Of a DNA stretch of 64,000 nucleotides, positions 44,367 to 54,888 are shown one piece after another. How positions within the stretch are numbered: position 1 is the stretch's first letter; the number at the start of each line of letters is the position of its first letter. The notes beneath the pieces were generated by a model. That model ran no database searches. It had not been told where the DNA came from and was given only the letters and a program-made list of their open reading frames with translations. Both the position numbers and the translations under genes were made by a program. Source of the stretch: Proales similis (lineage: Eukaryota; Rotifera; Eurotatoria; Ploima; Proalidae); assembly GCA_019059635.1 (NCBI GenBank), contig JAGVRJ010000007.1:434001-498000 (forward strand), written 5' to 3'.

Positions 44367-47361
44367 TCAGAATCGAGTAGTGTAATCTGAGTCATCTAAA
44401 TGAACTTGGGATTCACTTGCGCATCGTTTTCTTTTACTTTCTTCGTCGAGCTCGAACTCTTGCTCTTTGGCTTGTCGAGACGTCGAGTGCCGTGTGTAGG
44501 ACGGATTCGACGCCCATGACGGCTCTGTTGCTTTAACCGGTTCGTTCTCATCCTATTGCGAATGTCCTCTCACTCTCTGGCCTTTTGGCGCGGCTCAGAA
44601 ATATACTCACGTTTAAAGTAGACTTCCAAGGAAGAGGCATTGGTGTGTCTAAGCCGCCCAAGGCGTTTCCTTCCTCGGTCAGAATATAAAATTTGTCTTT
44701 GAACGCGTTCAACAAACGTCTGCTTCTGTTTTGCATTTACATTTATCCGCTTACCTTTAGGAGCTTTTTCTCCTTCTGGCGACATTTTCTCTTTCCAAGC
44801 CTCGGCGATGCGGTCTCCTATGCGCGGCGAACTTAATTGCCAGCACTTTAAAATTTTTCCGGCTGAGTTACCGTGAACGGTCATGGCTTTGTTAGCGGCA
44901 GCCGACGTTTGGGGCTTGACACGCTGGGGCCGCTCGACCGAGCGGGTTCGCCGACTTGCGTTCCTCGTCTGATTGTTGTCAATTAGATTTCGCAGCACCA
45001 GAGGATTTTTGTGATGGAGCAACGCTTGACCGAGCGCCTTGGCCACTTGTCTCTCGTAAAGTGGAGTCTCGTTGAGCTGAGTTCGTTTATGAACGGCTTC
45101 CTTCATGATGGGCCAGTTTTAAAAACAATTCGCGATCGATCTCAATGGTCTTCGTCTCCTTACCCTTCGTCTCGGGTTGGGCATGACTGAGTCGAGCATG
45201 TGATGGTAGCGAGCTTCTTCGTCTATTTTCTCACTGGGCACAGCCTCGAGCTTTTGAAGATCTGGAATTGTAGGCGCCTCGACCAGTCTGGCAAAATTTT
45301 TGCTGGGAATTCAAAGGCGATAGGAGAGTGGTTAGAGGTCTTACTGGCTCGTGAGAAGATTGCCGAGAGAAGCGTTACGCAAGTTGGCCATCTGAGCCAG
45401 AGAGACGGTCGACGGAAACATGAACTCTGGCTTCTCGGCCATCTTGTTCAGATTTATTTCATTGATTTTCTTGAACGTGTTGAGCAGGTTCTCGTCTCGT
45501 GACAGAAATTTCTCGCGTAACAGGATCGGCTTAATGAAGCGTCGATCGTATTTGCGTGCCCTTTAAATCAGCTCAATGATCGAGTGTGTTTTACTTGATC
45601 GGAGTGCAAAGTGAGCCAACCTGTCTCGAAGCGAGTGACGGCCAGAGACGCCCGCAATGTCCTCAAAGCAGCTCATCACATGATCGATGAGTCGATTAGT
45701 GAGCTTGGCATGCATTGTCGGTTCCTCGACCTCTTTTCGCTTGATTCTGAAATACTTGACTATCGGCCCAATGGTGGTGCCCTGGGTTAATGCAAACGAT
45801 TAAAACAGGAATTGAAACCAGAGCGCGAGCCAGCTTAGTCACCTGGACAAAGACTGTAAAGAATATTATGGCGATGGTGGCGGTGAGGAACTCTTTTTTG
45901 CGCGGCACTTTGGCCTCATCCAAGACAAGCGCAAGGGCGAAGGCGACCGCGCCTCGGATGCCACCGTAGCTCATGATGAGCATGTCGGTCAGCTTCAGCT
46001 CAGTAATGCGCCACCTGTTGGCTATTGTGGAAAATAGCACAACTCCCAGGACACGATAGACGCTGCATGCGATCAAAGCGACAATGACGAAGCCTGTGTT
46101 CCACGAATGCTGATCTGAGACTGTGCTCAGGCCCATGAACATAAAAATGATCGCCTCCATGATGCTGGCAAGCATTTTGAAAACGTATTCAATAGTCGAG
46201 TTGGATTTCTTTGAGACGTTGTACTCGACGTACTGCTTCATGAACATGCCGCATATGGCGATCGTGATGATGCCAGACAGTGAAAACATTTCGGCTGTCA
46301 GGTAGGACAGATAGGCGAACGTAAGAACAATGAGCGGCTCGAGCACCGGCACATGCTCGGTGAACTTGGTTGTAAAGCAGGCGATTACCGCAAATAGCAG
46401 GCCGAGTATGACTCCTCCGATTCCGACCACCAAGAATGAGGCGGCGCCCAGAGCCACGTCTACAAGCTGAATATTCTCAGAGCCCATGTCGGCAAACGCC
46501 TCAAACATGCGATAGAGCACCTTTTAAATGCAATTAAGGGATTTAAAATTAGCCTCAGTGAATGATCGATGCCGAGCACTTACCACAGAGACGGCATCGT
46601 TGAGCAGCGACTCGCCAAACACCACAATGTAGAGCATATCGTTGACGTGGATCTCCACAAAGGTGGCGATCACCGCCACTGGATCGACTGCTGAGATGAG
46701 AGCGGCAAAGACGAACAAGTGCAGCAGTTCGAACTCGACTCCGCCGTAGATGGGCGTGAATGTGAACGCCCACAGAGTTAGGCCAATTAGGAATGTGTTG
46801 AACAGAGTGTTGGCGATGGCGAACAATAAAATTGTGCCCAGGTTGTCGAAAAAGGGCCGGTTGGGTAGAAAGTAGCCGGCTTCAAGAATGATGGGCGGCA
46901 GCAGGAAAATGAAAAATGTGTCAGAGTCGAGCACGTAGGACTTTTGCTCGGCCAGCTTGGACACATAGAGTAGGCCGCCCACAATCAGGCCAAGCACAAT
47001 GAGTAAGCAGCTCTCGGGAAACTTTTCGGTTATTTTGTGCGATAAGTGAAAGCCTTGAAGCAGCATTATTAGATTTGACCAAAAACGAAATTTGAGAGCC
47101 GTGCTGCTTCTTACCAACTTTGGCCAAACTTCCCAGCAGAATCCACAGAGTTATGACGTAGACATCGGCCACGTGATCAAAATTGAATTTGGCCACTTGA
47201 TACCGTTGACTCTTTTTTTCCTCTCCGCCATTGACCACTTCGGACGCCGACTGCACTCTGGTGGCCAGCACATAAATGAGTATAAGAGCGTAGTAAATGT
47301 AGCGACCATATTGACGCCAGCCAATGGCTCCTTGTGAACTTAGGCCGCTAAAAATAGACAT
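44367..47361 (-). CDS. Na+/H+ exchanger (SLC9 family), paralog B
   Basis: Nine exons give 841 residues: 47115-47361, 46584-47053, 45843-46520, 45621-45781, 45345-45560, 45163-45302, 44755-45096, 44611-44696, 44367-44552. The membrane domain parallels paralog A ([97 protein letters not shown]). The cytoplasmic tail is longer than A's: a basic region (NASRRTRSVERPQRVK), KILKCWQL, then an acidic end DDSDYTTRF that mirrors A's KTTKF. Two introns present in A are missing. The start MSIFSGLSS at 47361 aligns with A; the frame is open further upstream. Residues around the ion site lie in the block identical to A. Confidence 0.92.
46501..46745. repeat. 245-bp block identical to 39933-40177
   Basis: Second copy of the identical exon-intron-exon block. 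It includes the 63-bp intron 46521-46583, where neutral divergence would be expected between old paralogs. Confidence 0.9.
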
Positions 47362-49230
47362 TTGACTTGAAATCGGGCGCTTAATTGCTATTCTTGATCT
47401 TGGCTTCACGAGTAAAAGGACTAAAATCGGCTCGAATATCTCACACGCATATACGTGTCCACTCCCTAAACCTGCATCTAAAATGTGCAAATAAAACAAA
47501 GAAAAATAGAGAGACGGCATGAGAGCTTCAAACGAGATAAATTTCAAGTCTTGACAAAGACGCAGGGAGCGCCTCGACCCGGAGATCGGTGACCACTTAG
47601 AGACGAGTAGATGCCAACAAACGCTAGACGCCTTCTCAAATCGCATTCAAGAGGCAAAATATTTACGAATCAAACAGAAGGCGTCTAGAGCGGGCAAATA
47701 TTTACGGGACTGGGCAAGGCTGACTCTCAATCAATGATGAGGTCAGTTGAGTTGATGAGATAGAAGGAACTAGCAGCATAAATGGGTTGTGATGCGTTCA
47801 ATTGAATGCAAGAGTCGTCTGGCGAAGCATACGAGCAACGCAAACGAAATCACACATCAAGCGCTCAGAACGATGCGCACATCGTGAAAGACCATAATTA
47901 CACTGGCACCGTTTGATTGATGGAGCAAGCTTGAGAATCATTTTAAATGGCGATGAGCGAAGAAGCCGAAATTATACAAACATAATAATGATCGGCACAA
48001 TTTCAAGCGCAATTTTCACACACACACACGAACACAGGTGGCTCTCTATGGATTTGAGTTGAATACGATTTTCACAAAGCCGGATGGTTAGCGAGACGTC
48101 TTTCAAATGATTAATGGCGTTCTATGCGGTTTTCTATTTTTCTTCTTTTGGCCTAAAATGCGGTTTTTTAATTTGTCCAATCAGTGCACGCTTGCTCGCA
48201 CGCTGTTGTCTGGACTTGATCAGTTCAATAGCCGGTTAAGCGAGCATGCAACTGGATCTAAATTACGATGACTCAGCAAGATAGAAAAGAATATTCGGTT
48301 TTTTTTTTGAGCATCTCTCAACCTCACTCATCGTTGATTGTTTGACCTGATCTGAAGCTATGAATTGTGCAAATATTAAGCAATAATTTTGGCTGTTTGC
48401 GCATGGTAGGCGAATAAACACGATTAAAGCTCAACGAGCGTCATTTGGCTCGGATTCTACTTTGATTTTCATCGACAAACGGTCCTGTGATCTAAGAAGC
48501 GATGTAGCGTCTTTACGCAGCACTTTTTGCCCGAGCAAAAAGAAATGAAAAATAGAAGCCGAAGAGCAAATATTCTAGTTCTACACGCCACTCAGCGCAC
48601 ATATAGCAACTGTGGCCGGCTCGGAAATAAAAAAAGAGCAAAGTAATGATCGGATATAGATTATTATGCGCTCGATTGTAAGCGACGTGAATTCATTGAG
48701 AGACCTTATGGATCATACAATCGAGCCGAACGGCATACGCTCTGGCTATTGGCCGCGTTTATATGCTAAGCAGGCATAAACTGGAAGCAAATTTTTCTTT
48801 CATTTCTTGCCACAATCAGACTGCTCACGCTCCTGGCTGATGCATTCAGGCCATGTTCAACGCCTGAAAGCTGCTTTCTCAAGCAATCGCGCTGTTTTAG
48901 TTTGCTTCAACGCTCTGCTTTCCTCTCTGCCAGTCAACTTTAGATGACAACATCCAAGTCGCTTTTGGTCGTTTCCTTGCATCTGAAGGCAACGTCTCAA
49001 CTTTTTATCCCTCGTCTACATTTTATATTTTCTTTAAGCTATTTTTTTACACAAAAAAGAATTGAACTCTTTTGAATGACCTATTAAATAAAAAAAGAAG
49101 TAAACAAGTATTTGTTCTTTACTGAAATACTGTTCTTTTTGGTCTTGTTTACTCAAAATGATTTTTTAAATGTTTTCATCTGTAAGTTTGTTGATCTTGC
49201 TTGTTTGCGCCTGTATGATGGTTTTATAAC
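47362..49230. other. Non-coding region upstream of exchanger B
   Basis: No supportable exon. It contains a (CA)n tract (48017-48029), a short hairpin-like TTTTTGCCCGAGCAAAAA (about 48526-48543) and AT-rich sequence. It probably carries exchanger B upstream sequence and the 3' UTR of the gene ending at 49231. Confidence 0.35.
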
Positions 49231-50082
49231 TTACGCATTAGCCGCTGTAGGCGAGAATCTACTTATATCCTCGAAAGCTTTCTTAAGTTTCAGCAGTCCT
49301 GCCATGATTTCGCCACCAGTGTCGTTTGGTCTAATCGATAATGTTTCCATGATTGTCTTGCTATCGTCGTGGATATAATTCAAGCATTCGCTGTTCAGTT
49401 GCTTATATGTTCTGTCGATTTTCTCGCAAAATTCCGACAGCTTACCTGCATGTTTTTGAATTTCCGCTTTTTTTTTATCGTTTTTCTCTTTAAGCAGTAC
49501 GCCAACCAGGTATCCGCCGGTGCCGCCAGTCATTGCACCGAGACCACAAGTCAAAATTAAGTTTGGTCGTGTAAACCCGCCCCAACTGCCGATCAAACCT
49601 CCGAACAAAGCGCCAGAAAGAGTTCCAATAAGCGCAGAAGTTAATGGAGAAATCAGAGGCTCAATATTATTTGTGTTCTCTTCAAGTTTCACCGAGTGGC
49701 CCAAAACCACTTCCAAGACTTTGAAAAGCTTTTCAAGCTTCGACTTGAGTTGGCGGCTGTCGAAATTAATCTGGTTGAATTCTTTTATTTTATCCTCAAC
49801 CGATTTTCGGCCTATTTCTGAAATGATACTCTCCAGTATTCGAGCTTTTGCGGACGCATTTCCTTTGACCTGGTCAATCGACTTTAATATTTCTTTCTCG
49901 ACGGATTTCAGTTCGAGCAAGATTTTTGAAATCTCTTCGAGATGATGGTCGAGATTTTGGCGTATGAAGTCAAAAGTTTCTTGAAAATCCCTTATAAGCT
50001 GTTCGGTAAGTGATTTGATTCGGCTCAGTCTGGAAAGTTGTTTTATGGTGTTCTGAAGGACGGTTGATGCATTCAAGTTCAT
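49231..50082 (-). CDS. Hairpin protein 1: coiled-coil / glycine-rich membrane hairpin / coiled-coil, intronless
   Basis: A single frame of 283 residues. The N-terminal 130 residues are amphipathic helix with heptads (LEEISKILLELKSVEKEIL; LKSKLEKLFKVLEVVLGH). Residues about 145-198 are a double hydrophobic segment with glycine-zipper spacing (ISPLTSALIGTLSGALFGGL, then LTCGLGAMTGGTGGYLVGVL). A Lys-rich turn KEKNDKKKAEIQ and a second helical region follow. There is no signal peptide and no Cys-rich domain. The same order occurs in the genes at 50279 and 51393. The layout recalls membrane-inserting helical proteins such as apolipoprotein L, but I see no diagnostic motif, so function is open. Confidence 0.7.
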   Translation of the reverse strand: MNLNASTVLQNTIKQLSRLSRIKSLTEQLIRDFQETFDFIRQNLDHHLEEISKILLELKSVEKEILKSIDQVKGNASAKARILESIISEIGRKSVEDKIKEFNQINFDSRQLKSKLEKLFKVLEVVLGHSVKLEENTNNIEPLISPLTSALIGTLSGALFGGLIGSWGGFTRPNLILTCGLGAMTGGTGGYLVGVLLKEKNDKKKAEIQKHAGKLSEFCEKIDRTYKQLNSECLNYIHDDSKTIMETLSIRPNDTGGEIMAGLLKLKKAFEDISRFSPTAANA

Positions 50083-50278
50083 TTCTTATTGCTAGTCAAA
50101 ACTATTTGCGATCTCAAAGCGAATAGACGAAAAGCTATCGCCATAGTTAAAAGAGAGATAGACGGAGAATAAGCCCGATAACGGGTGACTCATGGACGCT
50201 TATGATCCGATAGGTTGCTTGCGACTGTTTCATTTCACAGTCAATTTCACGAAACAAGTTTGCCTCGCCCCTCCTGTC
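50083..50278. promoter_or_regulatory. Compact bidirectional promoter between hairpin genes 1 and 2
   Basis: Only 196 bp separate the two divergent start codons. It contains a TGACTCA (50186-50192, AP-1/CNC-bZIP type site) inside a 24-bp word (50177-50200) repeated at 52580-52603. The word includes an in-frame ATG at 50192, which I take as 5' UTR because paralog N-termini align at 50279. Confidence 0.45.
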
Positions 50279-51223
50279 ATGACAGCAACTACGCTCATAG
50301 GCCAGTGCTTAAGCAAAGTCAATGAACTTAGCAGCTTACTACAAGGGCTCTTTAAGATTTTCGGCTATTGCAGAGATATTGCCGCCTATGCAAAAGATCT
50401 TTTGGAACAAGTTCGCAAAGCGGTTTCTACTTTCGAGCAACTCAAAGCTACTTTCTTGAGTTCGCTGTCAATTCTTGAATTCGATCTACGCCTTCATTTG
50501 AATGAATTTAAACAAAAGGCCAGCACCACATGCGCTACACTTGCAGAATGCTGTACGATGATTGCCGAGCTCCTTCAAAATATCAACAATGATAATTTCC
50601 GAAGGACACAAGTACCGAATTTGATTAAAATCATAAATATCACAGCTGTGCCTTTGCAACAAATCTCCATTATTGCGGGCACAGTTTCTTCAAAGTTCTC
50701 CAAGTTCAAACAAAAATGCGACGATTTAAGCATTCAGTTGGTAAAAATCAAAAATGAGCATCTCGACTCGGCTGGGGAAGCGACTAAGGGTGGATTGATC
50801 GGCGGAGTCATCGGCGGTGTGGCCGGATTTACAGGCGGATCTACTCTTTCGCTTGGCTATCTAGCTTTGGGAATTACCACCGGCGGTGCAGCACTAATCG
50901 TCGGAGCTGCTGTGGCCGGAAGCGCATACCTGATTGTGAATTCCAAGGAAAAGTCGCTCAGTCCCAAGATAGACGATATTGAGAGTAAACTCAAAACTTC
51001 ATTGAAAAAGTACGAACAGATATGCAATTCAAATATCCAAAGCCAATGCGAAGCCATAAAGATTGGGTTGGCCGAACTCTCAAAAATAAATGCAGAGAGC
51101 CTAGTAAGCAGGGAAAGCAAATCGCTGTGGAATATATTCAAGGGTGATTTCGACCAGCTTAAAATCGAACTTGTTCGAATAAGAGACGCGCAGCTAGGCA
51201 GCCCAGTATTCTGCAAAGCCTAA
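50279..51223 (+). CDS. Hairpin protein 2: helical / glycine-zipper hairpin / coiled-coil, intronless
   Basis: A single frame of 314 residues from ATG 50279. An upstream in-frame ATG at 50192 would add 29 residues, but MTATTLIGQCLSKVNELSSL aligns with MNLNASTVLQNTIKQLSRLS of hairpin protein 1. Helical arm 1 is long. Residues about 170-230 hold a strong glycine zipper (GGLIGGVIGGVAGFTGGSTL and LGITTGGAALIVGAAVAGSA). A C-terminal coiled coil (KIDDIESKLKTSLKKYEQIC) follows. No signal peptide is present. Compared with gene 1 the sequence has diverged almost completely outside the pattern. AATAAA is at 51290-51295. This is a candidate membrane-inserting protein; the role is unknown. Confidence 0.7.
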   Translation: MTATTLIGQCLSKVNELSSLLQGLFKIFGYCRDIAAYAKDLLEQVRKAVSTFEQLKATFLSSLSILEFDLRLHLNEFKQKASTTCATLAECCTMIAELLQNINNDNFRRTQVPNLIKIINITAVPLQQISIIAGTVSSKFSKFKQKCDDLSIQLVKIKNEHLDSAGEATKGGLIGGVIGGVAGFTGGSTLSLGYLALGITTGGAALIVGAAVAGSAYLIVNSKEKSLSPKIDDIESKLKTSLKKYEQICNSNIQSQCEAIKIGLAELSKINAESLVSRESKSLWNIFKGDFDQLKIELVRIRDAQLGSPVFCKA

Positions 51224-51289
51224 TTTAACCATACGAAAGTATCTTTTTTATAAAAGTAGCCGACTACGTGTTATTCGAGATAGAAGTCG

Positions 51290-51348
51290 AATAAAGAAAA
51301 TAAAATTCATTTAAATTCTAAAAAGTGTCGATCGAACCGTTTTTTATT
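51290..51348. terminator. Convergent poly(A) signals of hairpin genes 2 and 3
   Basis: AATAAA on + (51290-51295) and on - (complement of 51343-51348), 48 bp apart, between genes ending at 51223 and 51393. Confidence 0.5.
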
Positions 51349-51392
51349 TCTTAGAGCTGATAGGAAAATAAAAAGATTCTGCGTAAAAGTGA

Positions 51393-52229
51393 CTAGGAGT
51401 CGCCGACAACATCCGCTAGACGGGAAATTCTTTCTCTGGTGATTGCGACTAGTTCTCGGCGAAATTTCTCCTCGGAAAAAATTCGCTTCAAGGCAGCTGT
51501 GTCATGCTGCTCCGCCTGTGCTACCCATCTGTCGAGAAGAACAGCCAGATTGCTGAGCACTAACCAATTTTGACGATTTATTTCTCGCTCGGTCCGGAGG
51601 CTTGACTTTACTTGACGCACAAGATTTCGCTCGATGTGAAGCGAGTTTAATTTGGGCAAAACGCCAATCAACAGACCCAGCGCGCTGAAAGCCAAAGTAG
51701 GCCAAAAAGACTCTCCATTTGTCTGTTTCAAGAGCTGAACAGCAATTACTCGGCCCAACACCAAGCCGGTTAACAGACCCGTCAGAGGGAAAATCACCAG
51801 GTAGCTTAGTGGCGAGTAACGGTCGACAGAGGCGAGTTCTTTCGTAATATCCAGGGCTTTTTCATCGGTAGACGACGAGTCCAAGTGTTGCCTGTATTTT
51901 TGACTTTCCTCAATGACTCGTCGCACACCTTTACGCGCTGTTCTCTTGCACTCGTCGAGCAACCGAACAAGCTTCTCCATCTCTTCGCTCGTTTGATTGA
52001 TGCATCCGCTCTGATTTTCCAGACCGGCGAGCAGCACCTTGGGCACGAAAAGCAGTGCTTTTATCCTAGACCTAATTGCCTCAATACACGAAGATAGAAA
52101 AAGGCTTCTGGCCTGACGCACGCTTGATTGCTTTCTTTGTTGCTGGAACAACTGCCTGGCATCGACCCATACCGTGTCGGAGTCCACTGGCGGCAAGATT
52201 TGATTGGCGTTCGCATCCACCTCCTCCAT
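51393..52229 (-). CDS. Hairpin protein 3: helical / membrane hairpin / coiled-coil, intronless
   Basis: A single frame of 278 residues from ATG 52229 (MEEVDANANQILPPVDSD). An N-terminal helical arm contains RSRIKALLFVPKVLLAG and EEMEKLVRLLDECKRTARKG. Two hydrophobic segments follow (LSYLVIFPLTGLLTGLVLG and WPTLAFSALGLLIGVLP), then a basic C-terminal helix (VRQVKSSLRTEREINRQNW). It is the most diverged of the three, with fewer glycines and longer true transmembrane segments, but the same arm-hairpin-arm plan, lack of introns and location mark it as family. Function is not recognisable. Confidence 0.65.
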   Translation of the reverse strand: MEEVDANANQILPPVDSDTVWVDARQLFQQQRKQSSVRQARSLFLSSCIEAIRSRIKALLFVPKVLLAGLENQSGCINQTSEEMEKLVRLLDECKRTARKGVRRVIEESQKYRQHLDSSSTDEKALDITKELASVDRYSPLSYLVIFPLTGLLTGLVLGRVIAVQLLKQTNGESFWPTLAFSALGLLIGVLPKLNSLHIERNLVRQVKSSLRTEREINRQNWLVLSNLAVLLDRWVAQAEQHDTAALKRIFSEEKFRRELVAITRERISRLADVVGDS

Positions 52230-52449
52230 CACATAGGTTCGTAATTCGCTTTACCTTAGCCGTCTGGCCAAAGCTAAAACCTTTTTTTCTAAAAGGCCCT
52301 TATCTTATCCCGCTCCCCGTCGCACCTGCATAATTTCAGAATTCAAATTGCATAATTCAAATTCAAACAACAGACCGACTCTTGGGTCCATAATTCAACC
52401 CCTTTTTCAACATTTTTCTTGCCATTTTGTCTCTTTTTCTCTTAAATAG

Positions 52450-52591
52450 CAAAGTGGTCGGCATCATCTCCTTCCAAAGAGAGCATTGGGCGAAGAGCTT
52501 TTTGGATACGAGTCCAGAAACAGAGGCGGTTGTGAACAACCAGATAGCCAAGGTCGAGGCTCAAAAAGAGAGAAAGACAGATAAAGGGTGA
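52450..52591 (+). pseudogene. Orphan coding-like exon, possibly a gene relic
   Basis: After TTAAATAG (an acceptor-like end at 52449) a 46-codon frame reads KVVGIISFQREHWAKSFLDT, then SPETEAVVNNQIAKVEAQKE, and stops. Composition looks coding, but there is no upstream ATG or exon on this strand within 250 bp. Its stop codon lies inside the second copy of the 24-bp TGACTCA word. It could be a real last exon, a relic or chance. Confidence 0.25.
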
Positions 52592-52603
52592 CTCATGGAG
52601 GCT
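52580..52603. promoter_or_regulatory. Second copy of the 24-bp TGACTCA-containing word
   Basis: Matches 50177-50200 at 22 of 24 positions (differences at positions 6 and 21), with TGACTCA at 52589-52595 and an inverted TGAGTCA at 52648-52654. It lies 350 bp upstream of hairpin gene 3. A bZIP-responsive element shared by the cluster is one reading; a remnant of a duplicated gene start is another. Confidence 0.4.
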
Positions 52604-53353
52604 CGTTTGAACATGTGAGTGCAACTATGCGCAATCTGAGCAAACAATGAGTCAGGTGATGGATGACAAAGCAAGTCGCGCACCGACAAGATTGGAACTT
52701 GCGGGCATTTAACGATCATTTGAACTGAAAAAAGTTGCACTCAAATGGCGAGTCACGAGTCGGTCGATATTTGCGAGACGATAGCGGTCACATGCATAAA
52801 GCTAAATGTGAAGGAGTTGGCTGTTTATTTTTCAGCCAAAGCACAAGCTTTGTTTATCCCATTGCTATTTGCATATTACTAGTCAAGCGTCAAGGAAGAA
52901 AGGAGCGAAAAGAAAAACTGAAAAGTTGAACGCGAAATGGCGAAGGGTGAAATGCAAACGGGCAATCGAAACATGAAAAATAAACAAGAAACGTTGAAAT
53001 AGAAATAAACAAACAAAAGTGGAGTAGAAAGCGCGGCAAACAGATACATTCGTCATTTGGGGCATAAACAGGCGGCTTATCTCAGCTTGAGTGCCGGTGC
53101 TTGCGCACGCCTCATAGTTTTCAAGAAGACGCCTTCCAAGTAAAATAGATAAGAAGGCTGACACCGGCACGTTTAATCGAGCTTTCAACCGCTTCAGTTA
53201 GAATAAACGGCTTCTGTTTTAAATTAGAGCGACGAGCGTTCGGGACCCTTTTTTCTCGCTCGCTTTTTGTTTGTCCAAGAGGAGAATAAAAGTCGAAGAG
53301 AGGAAAGTTGTCAGCGATTTATTCACTCACTCGCTTTCACTCTTCCAGTTCCA

Positions 53354-53971
53354 ATGAGCCAGGCGAAAGGAGCGAAAAGATTTAAAAGTATTCTGTCGCC
53401 GAGCTATTCAGAAGGCTCTTGTTCATCGTCGAGCAGTTTAGGACCGTTGAATTTCACCGAAGCTGCACTCATCGAACCAGTGAGGCAGACGGCAAATGTA
53501 CGCGAACGTCAACGCACCGAGTCGCTGAACGAGGCGTTCGAAAAGCTGCGCAGTCTTGTGCCCGCTTTGCCTTCGGACAAGCTTAGCAAAATTCAAACGC
53601 TCAAGCTGGCCACTCATTACATCAGTTTCATGAACAGTCTATTAAACCCGGCCGACGAATGGATTAACCAAGACTGCGTTCGAGCGCCAGCTCAATCAGA
53701 ACCTTCCAATTGTGCACAAACGTCTTCAAATCGCTCTCTTTACCGCCACTCCAGTCGAGGAGTGAAAAGGCGCGCGCCCTCCGAATTTCAATGCTACTTT
53801 GAAGAATCCGACCTGAGTGTGCATAATCAGCTGGACTCGTCATGTTCGACTGTTTATCACTCGGACACAAGGCTACTTGACGCCGACATGAGGGAGCTTG
53901 ACGACAGATTCTACCAGCCGCTGTTCAACACGTCTGATACGTTGCTGCAGTTTGACTTTTCGCTCAGCTGA
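53354..53971 (+). CDS. twist: Twist-family bHLH transcription factor
   Basis: A single exon of 205 residues from ATG 53354 ([19 protein letters not shown]). The bHLH domain at about residues 48-98 has the Twist signature: basic region [20 protein letters not shown], loop [20 protein letters not shown], helix 2 to FMNSLL. Other group A bHLHs do not have [15 protein letters not shown]. It binds E-boxes as a dimer with E proteins and in bilaterians controls mesoderm. The C-terminal WR motif of vertebrate Twist is not visible; the tail ends [22 protein letters not shown] follows at 53982-53987. The eIF4E and Tbx1/10 genes lie downstream. Confidence 0.95.
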   Translation: MSQAKGAKRFKSILSPSYSEGSCSSSSSLGPLNFTEAALIEPVRQTANVRERQRTESLNEAFEKLRSLVPALPSDKLSKIQTLKLATHYISFMNSLLNPADEWINQDCVRAPAQSEPSNCAQTSSNRSLYRHSSRGVKRRAPSEFQCYFEESDLSVHNQLDSSCSTVYHSDTRLLDADMRELDDRFYQPLFNTSDTLLQFDFSLS

Positions 53972-53981
53972 TCCAAATCCA

Positions 53982-53987
53982 AATAAA
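53982..53987 (+). terminator. Poly(A) signal of twist
   Basis: AATAAA 11 bp past the stop codon. Confidence 0.6.
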
Positions 53988-54262
53988 GATTTCTTGCGCC
54001 GTTAAAGTGTGTCTCTCACACCTGGCCGTTTGCTGGCTATTCTGGGTTTCTGTTTATCGAATGCGCTCCATTCTAAATGTTCGTTCACCTGGGCCGCTCG
54101 TGTGACCTCAATGCGGCCGCATAATACACCGCAGCGATCGTGTTGGTCGAGTTTAAATTCATTATAATAAATTACTTGAAATGTCCATCTTCTAACACCG
54201 GCCAGGTTAGCCGTATTATCGTTGAGCATTTCATTTGGTCTCGAATCAAACTTGCGCGCGAC

Positions 54263-54818
54263 ATGAGACATTTGGTGTTTAGTTTGGCGCTGATTTGGGC
54301 CGCAGTCTTTACCATCAGCGATGGTAAGTAGAAACCAGCTCCTCGTCTCGACCTGAGTCAGACAAGCGTCTCTTTACTAGCACTTCAATGCTATCAGTGC
54401 AACTCGGAGGTCGACGAGCATTGTCCAGCGTTTGGAACATTTGACGAGACCAAAAACGCCCTGGTCGACTGCTACGGTCTTGAGTCGGCCACTCCGGGAC
54501 ACATGTGCGTGAAAATAACCAAGTCGAGTCCGGATACTCTTTACGGTATGATTAGCCACTCGGTGGTCATCTGAACTCCAGCTAATCGCTCAATCGTTTG
54601 CAGCCAACGGATGGAAGACAACGGTGAGGCGTTGCGCGAGCCGTTCAGACTTTAGTGTGAGCTGGGGCTGCCGTTACTACATCGATGAGGTCGGCCTCTA
54701 TGTTGAATCGTGCTACTGCTCGGACAAAGACGGCTGTAACTCGGCGCTTCTGATCAAACTGGCCTGGCCACTTGTGCTGGCCGCATTCTCATTCCATTTG
54801 AGTCGATTCTTCTTTTAG
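54263..54818 (+). CDS. Ly6/three-finger GPI-anchored protein
   Basis: Exons 54263-54323, 54381-54545 and 54604-54818 give 146 residues. The signal peptide MRHLVFSLALIWAAVFTISD is followed by the Ly6 start ALQCYQCNSEVDEHC. Further cysteines are VDCYG, MCVK, RRCA, WGCRYY, ESCYCSDKDGCN, and the CN-type end is intact. A C-terminal hydrophobic stretch (WPLVLAAFSFHLSRFFF) fits a GPI signal. Insect relatives (Quiver/Sleepless, Boudin and others) act in channel modulation or septate junctions; which subgroup this is cannot be told. Two phase-1 introns flank the middle exon. AATAAA lies at 54883-54888. Confidence 0.88.
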
Positions 54819-54882
54819 CCAACACCTGCATCTCTTTTCGGCCTTTTTTTCTGGTCTTGCTTTATTTATTTAGAAATGAATG

Positions 54883-54888
54883 AATAAA
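54883..54888 (+). terminator. Poly(A) signal of the Ly6 gene
   Basis: AATAAA 65 bp past the stop. A - strand AATAAA (about 54862-54867) close by could serve the convergent eIF4E gene. Confidence 0.5.

Noticed and set aside
50192-50278. Upstream in-frame ATG of hairpin gene 2 as its start
   Set aside because: Paralog N-termini align at 50279, and the upstream 29 residues fall in the repeated 24-bp regulatory word.
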